Source: Escallonia rubra
Taxonomy: Eukaryota > Streptophyta > Magnoliopsida > Escalloniales > Escalloniaceae
Reading direction: 5' to 3'
Assembly (NCBI GenBank): GCA_033065855.1
Contig: JAVXUO010003005.1
Span: forward strand, 62,001-126,000
DNA length: 64,000 nt
The position numbers and the translations under genes are program-made. The notes beneath the pieces were generated by a model. The model did no database searches, was not told the origin of the DNA, and saw only the letters and a list, made by a program, of their open reading frames with translations. Shown piece after piece: positions 55,524 to 64,000 of this stretch (the stretch's first letter is position 1; every line of letters starts with the position of its first letter).

Positions 55524-56063
55524 ATGTCAGTCGATCGAAGTTGGATGAAAAGGAAGAGTGCTGAAGATTTTGAGTGTCGCGTTGACGAATTTCTCGACTT
55601 CGCTTATGCGCATCCTGCACATGTTGACCTTGATAAGATAAGGTGCCCGTGCGGTAGATGTGAGTTGTTGCACTGGAGAAAAAGAATTGAAGTAAAATGG
55701 CATCTTCGTCGGTACGGTTTTATGGGTGGATACACAAGGTGGACGCAGCACGGGGAAACGATAGTATTGTCGTTCAACCTGGCTAGTCAAACTGAAGTTA
55801 GGGAGGAGGCACGATATGATTTTCGAGATATGATTATGGATGTTGGGCATGCTAATGTTGACTGGGGTAACGACAGGCCACAACCGCCGAACGAGGGGGC
55901 TCATCAGTTTTATGAGTTGTTGAGAGCTGCGGAAGAGCCGCTGTGGGATGGAGCTCCGAAACACACACGTGCGGAAGAAGGACAAGGACGAGACGCACCA
56001 GGCGGGCGACTATATTTCAGATATTGCCCGGCGGATCGATGTGAGTCAATTTATTTAAGTTAA
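55524..56063 (+). CDS. CACTA TNP2-type transposase, N-terminal exon (Transpos_assoc), truncated and chimeric
   Basis: Residues 3-79 form the transposase-associated domain (PF13963): DRSWMKRK, VDEFLDFAYAHP, IRCPCGRCELL (Cys pair), KWHLRRYGFMGGYTRWTQHGE. This is the N-terminal, probably DNA- or protein-binding part of plant CACTA transposases. Then comes the usual acidic linker with FRDMIMDVGHANVD and a YELLRAAEEPLW block up to about residue 150. The expected large Transposase_21 catalytic domain is missing. From about 55965 the DNA is instead that of the second CACTA gene, which in the +1 frame reads KKDKDETHQAGDYISDIARRID. The open frame here just runs on to 56063. So this is a deletion junction; a product, if made, could bind but not cut. 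The start is the first ATG of the domain. Confidence 0.85.
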   Translation: MSVDRSWMKRKSAEDFECRVDEFLDFAYAHPAHVDLDKIRCPCGRCELLHWRKRIEVKWHLRRYGFMGGYTRWTQHGETIVLSFNLASQTEVREEARYDFRDMIMDVGHANVDWGNDRPQPPNEGAHQFYELLRAAEEPLWDGAPKHTRAEEGQGRDAPGGRLYFRYCPADRCESIYLS

Positions 56064-56495
56064 TCTGTTTCTTTCTATCCTCGATGTCTGTTTCGTTAAT
56101 TAATGCCATAACATATCGTTAAACCACTATTTTTGCAGGCCTCGTATGAACAGCTAAGGGGGTCCGAGCAGCAGTCCGGACAGCCATCAGCGTCCACTAG
56201 TACGGCTGCGAGTACTGGGGGGTTGAAGCGATGGCTAGATACGCCGGAGGTCGTGAATCGGCCGAAAGGCCGCATACGCGGCCTGCCTAGCACGACTCCT
56301 CGTGCCGTGATAGGAGCGTCCTCACCCCCTGCTGCCCCTCCACAGACACCGGCTCCTCGGCCTCATTTGCACGAGGAGGATATCGAGCGCATTGCTACAG
56401 TGGTGTGCCGGATGATGAGGGAGCAGGGCACTGCTGGACCAGCCGCCCCGGCCCCGGTTCAGCAGGATCCAGATCCGGGACTCGGGAACCCCTGA
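55965..56495 (+). pseudogene. Last exons of the CACTA second gene, joined to TNP2 by deletion
   Basis: Exon 1 fragment (55968-56039) reads KKDKDETHQAGDYISDIARRID. It ends at a good donor, GAT|gtgagtc at 56040. The acceptor tttttgcag lies just before 56140. The final exon gives ASYEQLRGSEQQSGQPSAS, PKGRIRGLPSTTPRAVIGAS, a Pro-rich stretch and HEEDIERIATVVCRMMREQ, with a stop at 56495. Frame is kept across the intron. The minus-strand remnant at 46400-46940 has the same exon pair. The upstream part of the gene is gone. Confidence 0.75.
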
Positions 56496-56749
56496 TGAGC
56501 CTCTTCCCGTGCCCGTTCCTAGCTTCCCCCCCCCCCCCCGCGCCCGGGTTGTACTATTCTCCCCTCTCCTAACCGGCTATCTCCGGTTGCCGGCTTGTAC
56601 ATGTATTAGTTTCTTTTATAATAAATATTTTATCTAATTGATTATATATTTTTTTTCTGTATTTCGCTTATTGCGCGTTGTTGTTGAGAATTGTATTTCT
56701 GTACAGGTTTAGGTAATTGAAAAATAAAAAAAAAATTTTAAAAAAATAT

Positions 56750-57123
56750 TGACTTTTGGCGACGGATTTATTCCGTCGCTAAAATATTCCTTTCAATTAA
56801 ATATTTAGCGACGGAATATTCCGTCGCTAAATAAGCTATTTAGCGACGGAATATTCCGTCGCTAAATATTTAATCCGTCGCTAATTGGACGAAAAAGAAA
56901 ATAAATTAAAATTTTAAAAATATAATTAGCGACGGACATTCCGTCGCTAATGAAAAATAAATCCGTCGGTAAAAATCACATATTTAGCGACGGATTTAAA
57001 AATTCCGTCGCTAAACTTTTAGTAACGGGCTTTTATACGAGGGATTTTTAGCGACGGTGAATCCGTCGTTAATTCCTTTAGCGACGGATTTACCCGTCGC
57101 TAAAAGTCTGTTTTCTTGTAGTG
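56750..57123 (+). repeat. CACTA right subterminal repeats and terminus
   Basis: More than a dozen gcgacgga / tccgtcgc motifs, many as back-to-back palindromes, lead to ttttcttgtagtg at 57123. Confidence 0.92.
56802..56868. repeat. Two tandem 32-bp perfect palindromes
   Basis: 56802-56833 and 56837-56868 are the same perfect palindrome (half-site tatttagcgacggaat), separated by three bases (agc). Confidence 0.93.
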
Positions 57124-58317
57124 ATCAACATTAATTCAAATAGCCGATATCAATTAGGGTTTCAATGACAATTAAACATGATGATATTAATTCATCACTT
57201 AGAATTTAAAAATAGTCTCAAAGAAATAGCAACAACAAATACGAACAGTTATCAAATTTAGGCACAAAAATTCTGAACAAAGAATACAAATTGTTATCAA
57301 ATTTGCTCAGCATGCAATAAAAGGCAAGTATCGATAAGATTTCCAAATAACCGATTCAAGTTCAATGTTAGGGTTTCCATGACAATAATGTGTTGAATCA
57401 ATGCATATCTCAGTGTTCGACAATAGCCATAAGCAAATCGAAAAAATACTTACAAATACAAGTTTTCGAAATTAGGGTTCGGTTAGAAATCCTTACCCAG
57501 GGTTCAGATAGAAACCCTTACTTGGATCCTTCCTCTACGAGCTCACTCTAGAATTTTTTTTAACCTAAATAGAACAATCTAATGAACATAATATAGTCTA
57601 TACTACGATATTATATATTCAATGCTGACTCACGCATACTCCCAGAATGAACCTTCTACCATGTAGGTGAAATTACCAAAATGCCTCTTATGTGTAAAAT
57701 TACCATAAGCACCCCTCTCATACTTAAATCACTGGAACAGCCTTCCCGTAGCAGAAAAACTTCAAAACACTTAAAAACACTATATTAAGTAACCTTAAGT
57801 CATTTTTGGGCTAAGAAGTTTTTCAGAAAAAAATTTACTCGAAAATCCCTAACCAGTGTCCAGATCAAGCGCTCAAAATTCGGTTCTGCTAAAAATAGCT
57901 ATCGGCCTTGGAATGGAAAAAAAAATTAGATACTAAAACATATCAATAGTATAAGGTTTTCCTCAAATTGTGAGATTAAAACAGCTTGATTTACTATGTT
58001 AAAATAATCAAGAATACTTTTTCATTGATACCCTAGTTTAACATCCTTTGTGGACACGGAAAATTTCTAAAATTTTTCAAAAAATTTCCACAGAGTATGT
58101 CTCGTAAAAATAATGGAGGTCACTGTTCTAAACTTGGTCAAAATCTCAGCAGAACTATTTTTAAAAAAAATCACTGAATAAACTGTCTAAACCCTAGCTC
58201 TTTAGTGACACTTACAGTCACTATTCACGATTGAAACCCACACTATTTCACCTTAAAAGCACACACTTCAGCTTCAACCGCACTGCACTAGTGAAACATA
58301 GACACTTATACACACAA

Positions 58318-58356
<39 letters not shown>

Positions 58357-58686
58357 TGCTACACATGAACACATATTAAAACACCTAAACACACACTGGC
58401 ACATTTAAAACACACAATTACACACACAATCATACACACAAACACACATATATTCACCCTCTCAAACACACACCCACTGTATAAACTCAAACACACACTG
58501 TCACACACCAAAAACACTGACATACTATCGGCAGCACACACAAACACTACTACCCACCCTAATTCCCTCCTAAACACACACTAACACCACACATACGCAA
58601 TATACTCATACACATAAACACAAACATACCCGAAACATGCACACAGTAAATACACACTGAACGCACCCACAGGCACTCTCCCCTAC
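57124..58686. mobile_element. Family R LTR, right part
   Basis: After the repeated atc it continues as the reverse complement of 16790 down to about 15000 of the copy at 14483, including the CT/CA-rich tract (58318-58660). It stops at about 58686 against CACTA exon sequence. The last roughly 500 bp of the LTR (TGTAATAT... end) are therefore missing. Confidence 0.82.
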
Positions 58687-59300
58687 CTATGTCAACCATC
58701 TACCCCCATAAAGATGCCGATATCCAAAGAGGTGCACACTGTTTCCACTTCTCCATCGGTGCACCCTCTGGCAACATCTCCTTGCGTGCTCACGTGCATC
58801 ATGTAGCCACCGCAGGTAATTTTTTTCCATGAAGCCAAAAAAATAGCTCTACGCAAAGCCTGCTGCTAAGGAAAATCAAACTCAAACCCCTTTTGCAATG
58901 CATCAAATAACATAATTAGGACAATTAATTCCATTGAACAGTACTAAACAAATATTAACAGACTCATAGTCATACGAGGAACTCTGCCCACGACTTCTCT
59001 TTCCTCCCGATATCCTAGTCCCTGGAGTAGAGTAGTGGCTCAAAAAATCGACACTTCACAAGAATGCCGATCTTCGTAGTCGACGCACGCTCCACAATCC
59101 TGATAAAAATAACATAATTAGATGAAATAAGTGAACAGTAATAATTACCAGAATTATTAAAGTGTCAAGTGCAAGAGTGAACACTACTTACTGGCCTCCT
59201 CGGTAAGAGTAATTCGTTATTTCCTCTGGGGATCGATGCGCACCCCGCGTATGGGTCCATAGCCTCGACTAGATACTAGCAAATACTAAAATTAAATTGG
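58687..59300 (-). pseudogene. CACTA second-gene exons, third copy
   Basis: Colinear with 47150-47760 of the other minus-strand remnant at DNA level ('ccgcaggtaattttt' / 'ttaccagtaattttt', 'gagtagtggctcaaa', 'tggcctcctcggtaagagtaa', 'ggggatcgatgcgcacccc'). Minus-strand reading gives ALQKGFEFDFP then QQALRRAIF, with stops. No terminus is attached. Confidence 0.7.
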
Positions 59301-59329
59301 TTTAAATCTAAAATACTAACATTATTGGG

Positions 59330-59990
59330 ACACGGTTTAGGATTAACAGTTTAGGGGCTTAGTTTAGAGTTCGATTTAGGGATGTATTTAGGGTTTAGTT
59401 AGGGTTAATTAGCTTTAGGGTTTAAATAGGGGTTAGGGTTAAGGGTTAGGATTTAATCAGGATTTAAGTTTTAATTAGGGTTAATTAGGGTTTAGGGTTA
59501 AATTAGGGTTTACAGTTGTTTTTAGGTTTAGGGTTATTTTAATTAGGGTTGGGATTTAGGGTTTAATTCGGATTTAGGGTTTAATTAGGGATAGGGTTTG
59601 GGGTTTAATTACAATTTAGAATTTTAGTTAGGGTTAGGATTGTATTAAATAGGGTGGGGTTTAATTTCGCCTTAGGGTTATGGTTAGCATTAGGGATTAA
59701 TCATGGTTTAAGGTGTAATCAAAATTTAGGGTTTAATTAAGGTTTAGGGTTTAATTAGGAATAGGGTTTAGGGTTTAGGGTTTAGGGTTTAGGGTTTAGG
59801 GTTTAATTACGTTTTAGGGTTTTTTAAGGGTTAGGGTTTAACCCATCGGTTAGGGTGTGAGGTTTTAATTAGGGTTAGGGTTTAGGGTTTAATTACGATT
59901 TAGGATTGTATTTAGGGTTAGGTTGCAGTTCCAGTTAGGGTTCAGTGCTTAATTAGGGTTTATGGTTTCATCGAACATTATTTTTAATTA
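59330..59990 (-). repeat. Telomere-like (TTTAGGG) degenerate array, opposite orientation
   Basis: Many ttagggttta/attagggtttag words with a perfect run of five to six TTTAGGG heptamers at about 59763-59805. It adjoins the CACTA exon remnant, as the CCCTAAA array does in the 50-57 kb element but on the other strand, and it lacks the 240-bp order. Confidence 0.9.
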
Positions 59991-60429
59991 TGTTTGGAGC
60001 TGGTGTCCATCATTTTATAATTATATCCAAGATGGTTATGGCCGGAGATAAAATAATTATAACCTACAACTAAAATAATTTAATAATTATTATAACAAAG
60101 ACAATTCTAACATATATTTTATTTCTAACTATCAATACAATTCTACCATATTTTTAATACAATCAAACATATTCAATTCAAACACGCTCGAACAAATAAA
60201 GTTCTTACATATTTTTTTTTTCTAACTATCAATACAATTCAAACATATTATAACAAATACAGTCTCATTTCTAGCACATTATAACATATTGAATACAATA
60301 TATTTCAAACAAATAGAAATTCTAACATATATTTTTTTCTAACTATCAATACAATTCAAAGACATTATAACAAAACAATTCATTTAAACACATTATAGTT
60401 ATTCAGGAAAAAAAGGTATAGGCAGTTGA
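59991..60429. repeat. AT-rich 'tatcaatacaattcaaacat' repetition
   Basis: The words 'ctaactatcaatacaattc' recur near 60125, 60220 and 60340, with 'ttctaacatat' between, so this is a degenerate tandem sequence next to the telomere-like array. No gene. Confidence 0.6.
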
Positions 60430-61250
60430 CAGCCAGCGAGGTGGTTGATAAAAAGATTCATCTCATCCTTATAGACAACGGTTCTGCTCTAAAATGTTTG
60501 TCCTCTACGAACTGTTCACGCCCGGGAATCGACCCGTCGGAATTCGCTCCTTCCAACTAAGTTTGTCTGAGGATATAATAACACCTGGAGGGAGGTAATT
60601 GGTATATCCAATTATTATGGTTAGCTCTGGATTTAGGTATATGATATCCCAACAGCCTTTGATCTTCTGTTGGGCTGACCTTTGATACATTTAATGGGTG
60701 CAATCCCATTTACATTGCACCAGAAGGTTAAATTTGTGTTGAATGACGTTGTTTTCACCATTATGGGAGAGTCTCAGTTGCCTCAAATCAGCAGATCGAG
60801 AAGGACAGTGTTCAGGTGCCGCATGATTCTTTGGATATTCTACTCAATGGATTCAGAATGGATCACTCGGATCAGTGTCTCGAATATGAGGAAGTTTGTT
60901 GCTGTGAAAAGTTCCTCACCTTCGCCCTTGTAGCAGTATGATAGTGCTCCCCATGTTAAGGAAATTCTACTACTTTCCCATAAAAGGCCTAGGCCGAAAG
61001 TGTCAAGGAATTTCTAGCTTCCCGGATATGGAAAACAAGAAAGACCAATTCAGCTTAGGATACAAGCCAACCAGAAAGGAAAGGAGAGAAGCTATCCATA
61101 AGCTCACCCAGGCTAAGAAGGATAAGGAAAGCATGAGTACGACCAAGATCTCTACTATGAATGGGAGCTTCATGAAGGAAGGAAAGGGTGGACCCTTCTA
61201 TAGTTTTCTAGAGCCAGTTTACAGTGTTGAGACCGAGAAGTAGATCAAAT
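60430..61250 (+). pseudogene. Ty3/gypsy (Tat lineage) protease and following region
   Basis: Plus-strand reading in shifting frames shows HLILIDNGSAL (protease active site of the DNG form usual in Tat elements, about 60450), GIDPSEFAPS, then VQSHLHC/GAIPFTLHQKVKFVLNDVVF (60690-60760). It is followed by a G-patch-like KGLGRKCQGISSFP and LGYKPTRKERREA block (60975-61080). Stops and frameshifts throughout. Confidence 0.8.
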
Positions 61251-62060
61251 GGTGGGAGATATTCTATGACTGTGAGTGGGTTAAGGATGAAGAAGTGCCA
61301 GTATAGACTAAGATGGGTGTCGAAGAAGTCTCAAATTGAATGGATTTGATGAAGCCAGAAGCAATGACAGCATGCTTCACTGATATGTTTATCTTAATGC
61401 TTATATGTGAAGTGGACAGCCAGATCATGGACCCAGCAAGCCTAATCACTCCAGCCCAGGGTGACACGAGGAATTGGATGATCAAGTACGGATCGCTGAC
61501 TGTGGAAGAGGTTACTATAAGAAGTCCTGATGTCAAAGATGCTCTGGAACTGGAAGACTTGGATGCTTATGTCACCTTAGCCAATCTCAATATACTTACC
61601 TATTATGTATTTTCAGACTACTTGATTGATAATATCATGCTTGATTTCAACTATTCCTTGGTTGCTGGTGTAGGTTATGATGAATTAATCAACTCGGTTA
61701 ATGATGAGTCACGCCTAGGACATAGAAGAGAAAAATATTTAAAAGAAACGATGAAATAAATTAAAAACTACAAATCTAATCGTGTCAAGACAGTGGTCGA
61801 GGAAACTATCAAAATGAACATAGGCTCCCCAAAAGCATAAAAGAAATCAAAATAGGGGCTAGTCTAGATGAGAGAGAAAGAGAACAGATAACTGCATTCC
61901 TCAGAGTTTTATTGATGTATTTGCTTGATCATATAGCGACATGCCCAGTATATAAACCCATCCATCGTGAAACACTGCCTGCCTATCCTACCCGAAGCCA
62001 AATCGGTCAAACAGAAGCTCCGCAAGTTGAGACCATAGTGATCTCTCAAGGCTAAGGAGG
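61251..62060 (+). pseudogene. Gypsy pol, linker between protease and RT
   Basis: An ORF at 61340-61759 and short pieces with DVFA-SYSDMP-like sequence near 61915-61950 lie where Tat elements have the poorly conserved stretch before the RT. No domain called. Confidence 0.6.
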
Positions 62061-62745
62061 AGGTGACGAAATTACTCCACATTGGATATCTGAGTAATTG
62101 AATACCCTACCTACTAGCCAACATTGTGCCTATTCACAAGCCTTTCGGTCAAGTCAGGATGTCCGTAGACTATCAAGACCTCAACCGAGCTTCCTCCAAA
62201 GATGATTTCCCTTTACCCATAATAGATCTGATCATAGACAACACAACTAAGCATGTTTTGGTATCCTTTGTAGATTATTTTGTGGGATATAACCAGATAA
62301 AAATGGCTCATGAGGGCTAGGAGAAGACAACCTTCACAACCCCCTGAGGTAATTTCTGTTAGACAATGATGTCGTTCGGGTTGAAAAATGTCGAGGCTAC
62401 ATACCAGTGAGCCGCTACCACCCTGTTCCACGACATGACCATAAGGAGGTAGAAGTGTATGTGGATGATATGATCATCAAATCGAGGAAAAGGGCATATC
62501 ATTGTAAGGTGTTGAGAAAATTCTTCGAGAGGTTGAGGTAGTACTATGTGAGGTTGAACTCACAGAAGTGTGCGTTCGGAGTCACAGCTAGAAAGTTGCT
62601 AGATTTCATGGGGAGTAAACAAGGGATAAAGGTGGATCTAGCCAAAATTAAATCCATAGTTGAGATGCCACCACCCAAAATCGAAAAAGAAATCTGAGGA
62701 TTCTTGGGTATAATTCAGTACATTAGTTGGTTCATATCCCAGTTA
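62061..62745 (+). pseudogene. Gypsy reverse transcriptase
   Basis: IVPIHKPFGQVRMSVDYQDLNRA and FPLPIIDLIIDN, then VSFVDYFVGYNQIKMA (the usual FxDxxxGYNQI with one change), then TTFTTP, FGLKN-EATYQ, VEVYVDDMIIKSR (YVDD, about 62450-62490), RLNSQKCAFGV, and PPPKIEKEI-GFLG up to 62745. Several stops and frame changes. Confidence 0.88.
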
Positions 62746-63260
62746 ACTCGTGATCTGTGAGCCCGTGTTTAAATTATTGAAGAAGGATTCGAGCAAAGAA
62801 TGGAACCCCCTATGCCATGAAGCCTTCGACAAAATCAAGCAATACCTTAGCAACCCCCCAGTCCTAAGCTTTCCTTTACCCTGTAGCCCCTTGTTACTAT
62901 ACCCGACTGTGGTTGATACTGCAACTGGAGCCATGTTAGCCCAGAATTTGGAGATTTCATTGGTTGAGAAGGCCATATACTATGTGAGTAAGAAGTTAAC
63001 CCAAGGATTGGTGAACTATTCAACCCTCGAGAAAACATGTGTATCTCTGGTTTGGTAACGCGAAGATTGAGACACTACGTCCTGGCATATCCCATCAGAT
63101 TGTTGGCCAGAATGGACCCCATGAAGTACATTTTTGAAATGTCTATCTTGTCTAACCGCACAGCCAAATGGCCCTTGTTGTTATCGGAGTTTGACATTAC
63201 CTTTGTCATGTAGAAATCGATAAAAGGAAACGCCGTGGCCGACATGTTAGCCAATTGTCT
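62746..63260 (+). pseudogene. Gypsy RNase H (RT_RNaseH_2 type)
   Basis: CEPVFKLLKKDSSKEWN, EAFDKIKQYLSNPPVLSFP, LLLYPTVVDTATGAMLAQN, EKAIYYVSKKL, YSTLEKTCVSLVW (62750-63055). Then LRHYVLAYPIRLLARMDPM, FDITFVM and IKGNAVADMLA in another frame. This is the native gypsy RNase H and tether. Confidence 0.88.
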
Positions 63261-63289
63261 GACAGATGATACCAGCCGATGGTAAACGA

Positions 63290-63620
63290 GGTTCCCAGAT
63301 GAAGGAGTATGCATGGTCGAATTGGAGAATGAGATGCCAGTTGTACTTTGATGGAGCAACGAATAGTAAAGGTTTTGGAGTAGGGATATTATTGATCTCA
63401 CCCGATGGAGCCTATTCACCTATAACTATCAAGCTAACTTCCGATGGTACTAACAACACCGCCGAGTATGAAGCTTGTATCATCAGTTTAGGAATGGCCC
63501 AAAACCTGAGAGTTCAGGAGATTAAAGTATATAGAGACTTAGTGTTGATCATATACCAAATCCAGGGATGTGGAGAATTAGAGATGAACGTCCACAAGCA
63601 TATCATGCCCATATAGAGTA
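63290..63620 (+). pseudogene. Second (archaeal-type) RNase H of a Tat-lineage gypsy element
   Basis: LYFDGATNSKGFGVGILLIS (63340-63400), NNTAEYEACIISLGMAQNL, EIKVYRDLVLIIYQIQG. The order FDGA-N, AEYEA, then D is the RVT_3 RNase H. A second RNase H after the native one is diagnostic of the Tat/Ogre clade. The usual 'GDS' is R-D-L here, so the active site is altered. Confidence 0.88.
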
Positions 63621-64000
63621 GACCAGTTTGAGAATATGGAATTTCATTACCTACCCCGAGCCAAGAACAACTTTGCCGATGCCTTAGCCACACTTGCCTC
63701 AATAGTGGACATACCCGAGGGATATGAGGTAAAGCCATTTGTCATAAAAAAGAGGGATCGACCAGCTTACGGCTTCATGATAGCACCCGTAGAAGAAAAT
63801 GGGGTACTCGGGCCTTGGTATACCGATATACATAATCTTTTCCAAGATGAAAAATATCCTAAAGGGTGTTCCACGAAAGATCGAGGAGCTATGAGAAGAT
63901 GGGCAGCGCAGTTCATCATGTGTGACTGAAGGTTGTATAAGAGACATTACAACAAAGAGCACCTATTATGTGTAACCGAGAGAGGTAGAAACCGAATCGT
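63621..64000 (+). pseudogene. Gypsy tether and start of integrase, cut by window end
   Basis: FHYLPRAKNNFADALATLAS (63640-63700), YEVKPFVIKKRDRPAYG, PWYTDIHNLFQDEKYPKG, then RRWAAQFIMCD followed by a stop (63927-63929) and LYKRHYNKEHLLCVTE, the beginning of the H2C2 zinc domain. It continues beyond 64000. Confidence 0.85.

Larger units (their letters stand above)
50370..57126 (+). mobile_element. CACTA (En/Spm-type) transposon, complete ends, internally deleted
   Basis: A 6751-bp element (50373-57123) with terminal repeats cactacaagaaaa and ttttcttgtagtg and 3-bp target duplication atc (50370-50372 and 57124-57126). Both ends carry dense gcgacgga/ccgtcgct subterminal repeats. Order inside: CT microsatellite and CCACCACTG minisatellite; a family R LTR piece; telomere-derived array; CACGTG array; CTAATTAG array; hairpin-rich leader; TNP2 first exon joined to the last exons of the second gene. 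The TNP2 catalytic domain is absent, so it is non-autonomous. Continuous family R sequence on both sides confirms the insertion. Confidence 0.95.

Noticed and set aside
58359-58577. Cys/Val-rich minus-strand ORF
   Set aside because: Translation of the CA-rich tract of the family R LTR.

Overview
This window is nuclear DNA from a flowering plant, most likely a eudicot. It is a transposon-dense, gene-poor, probably heterochromatic stretch. I see no intact host housekeeping gene. The organism call rests on plant-type mobile elements (a hAT of the RICESLEEPER/Ac type, a Sire-lineage Ty1/copia element with an env-like extra ORF, Tat-type Ty3/gypsy with a second RNase H, CACTA with Transpos_assoc and Transposase_24-like ORFs, Helitrons, a MULE), a fragment of plastid DNA carrying rps15, and plant telomere-type (TTTAGGG) repeats. 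I cannot name the species.

Layout. 1-1365: cluster of related repeat arms in both orientations. 1793-6021: complete hAT transposon with an intact 758-codon transposase (minus strand), matching terminal repeats and a perfect 8-bp target duplication. 8960-9400: LINE fragment cut by a Helitron 3' end. 9760-10197 and 14483-20851: copies of a long-terminal-repeat family that I call 'family R', flanking a decayed, probably intron-containing plant-mobile-domain (PMD) gene at about 13600-14540. A second, related LTR (17013-19675) sits inside the large one. 20852-24813: gypsy-LTR-like sequence and a 60-bp minisatellite. 24911-35558: complete but mutated Sire copia element on the minus strand (LTRs, tRNA-binding site, polypurine tract, 5-bp target duplication), itself hit by a MULE at 29027-30042 and inserted into an older copia LTR (24814-24910 plus 35559-35690). 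36356 onward: second LTR of that older element. 38540-38922: plastid DNA with truncated rps15. 38950-40790: duplicated LTR-like sequence. 40897-42026: Helitron with two nested 5' ends. 42027-44560: nothing recognisable.

From 44575 to 60400 the sequence is a stack of CACTA elements, with their 'gcgacgg' subterminal repeats, mixed with copia scraps and family R LTRs. The best preserved is 50373-57123 (3-bp target duplication ATC), which interrupts a family R LTR (49462-50372 plus 57124-58686), which in turn lies against an older CACTA end. This CACTA is an internal-deletion derivative. It joins the first exon of a TNP2-type transposase to the last exons of the second CACTA gene, and it carries several tandem arrays: telomere-derived 240-bp units, CACGTG palindromes and alternating 140/160-bp units. 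The leader before its transposase exon is crowded with hairpins. 60430-64000 is a decayed Tat-lineage gypsy pol that runs off the right edge.

The observations I rate highest are: the intact hAT; a promoter-like block inside the Sire element, ahead of its env-like ORF, that repeats the architecture of the LTR promoter (many CATTCGAATG palindromes followed by a TATA box); the hairpin-packed leader and chimeric gene of the 50-57 kb CACTA; and the tandem twin 32-bp palindromes at its end.
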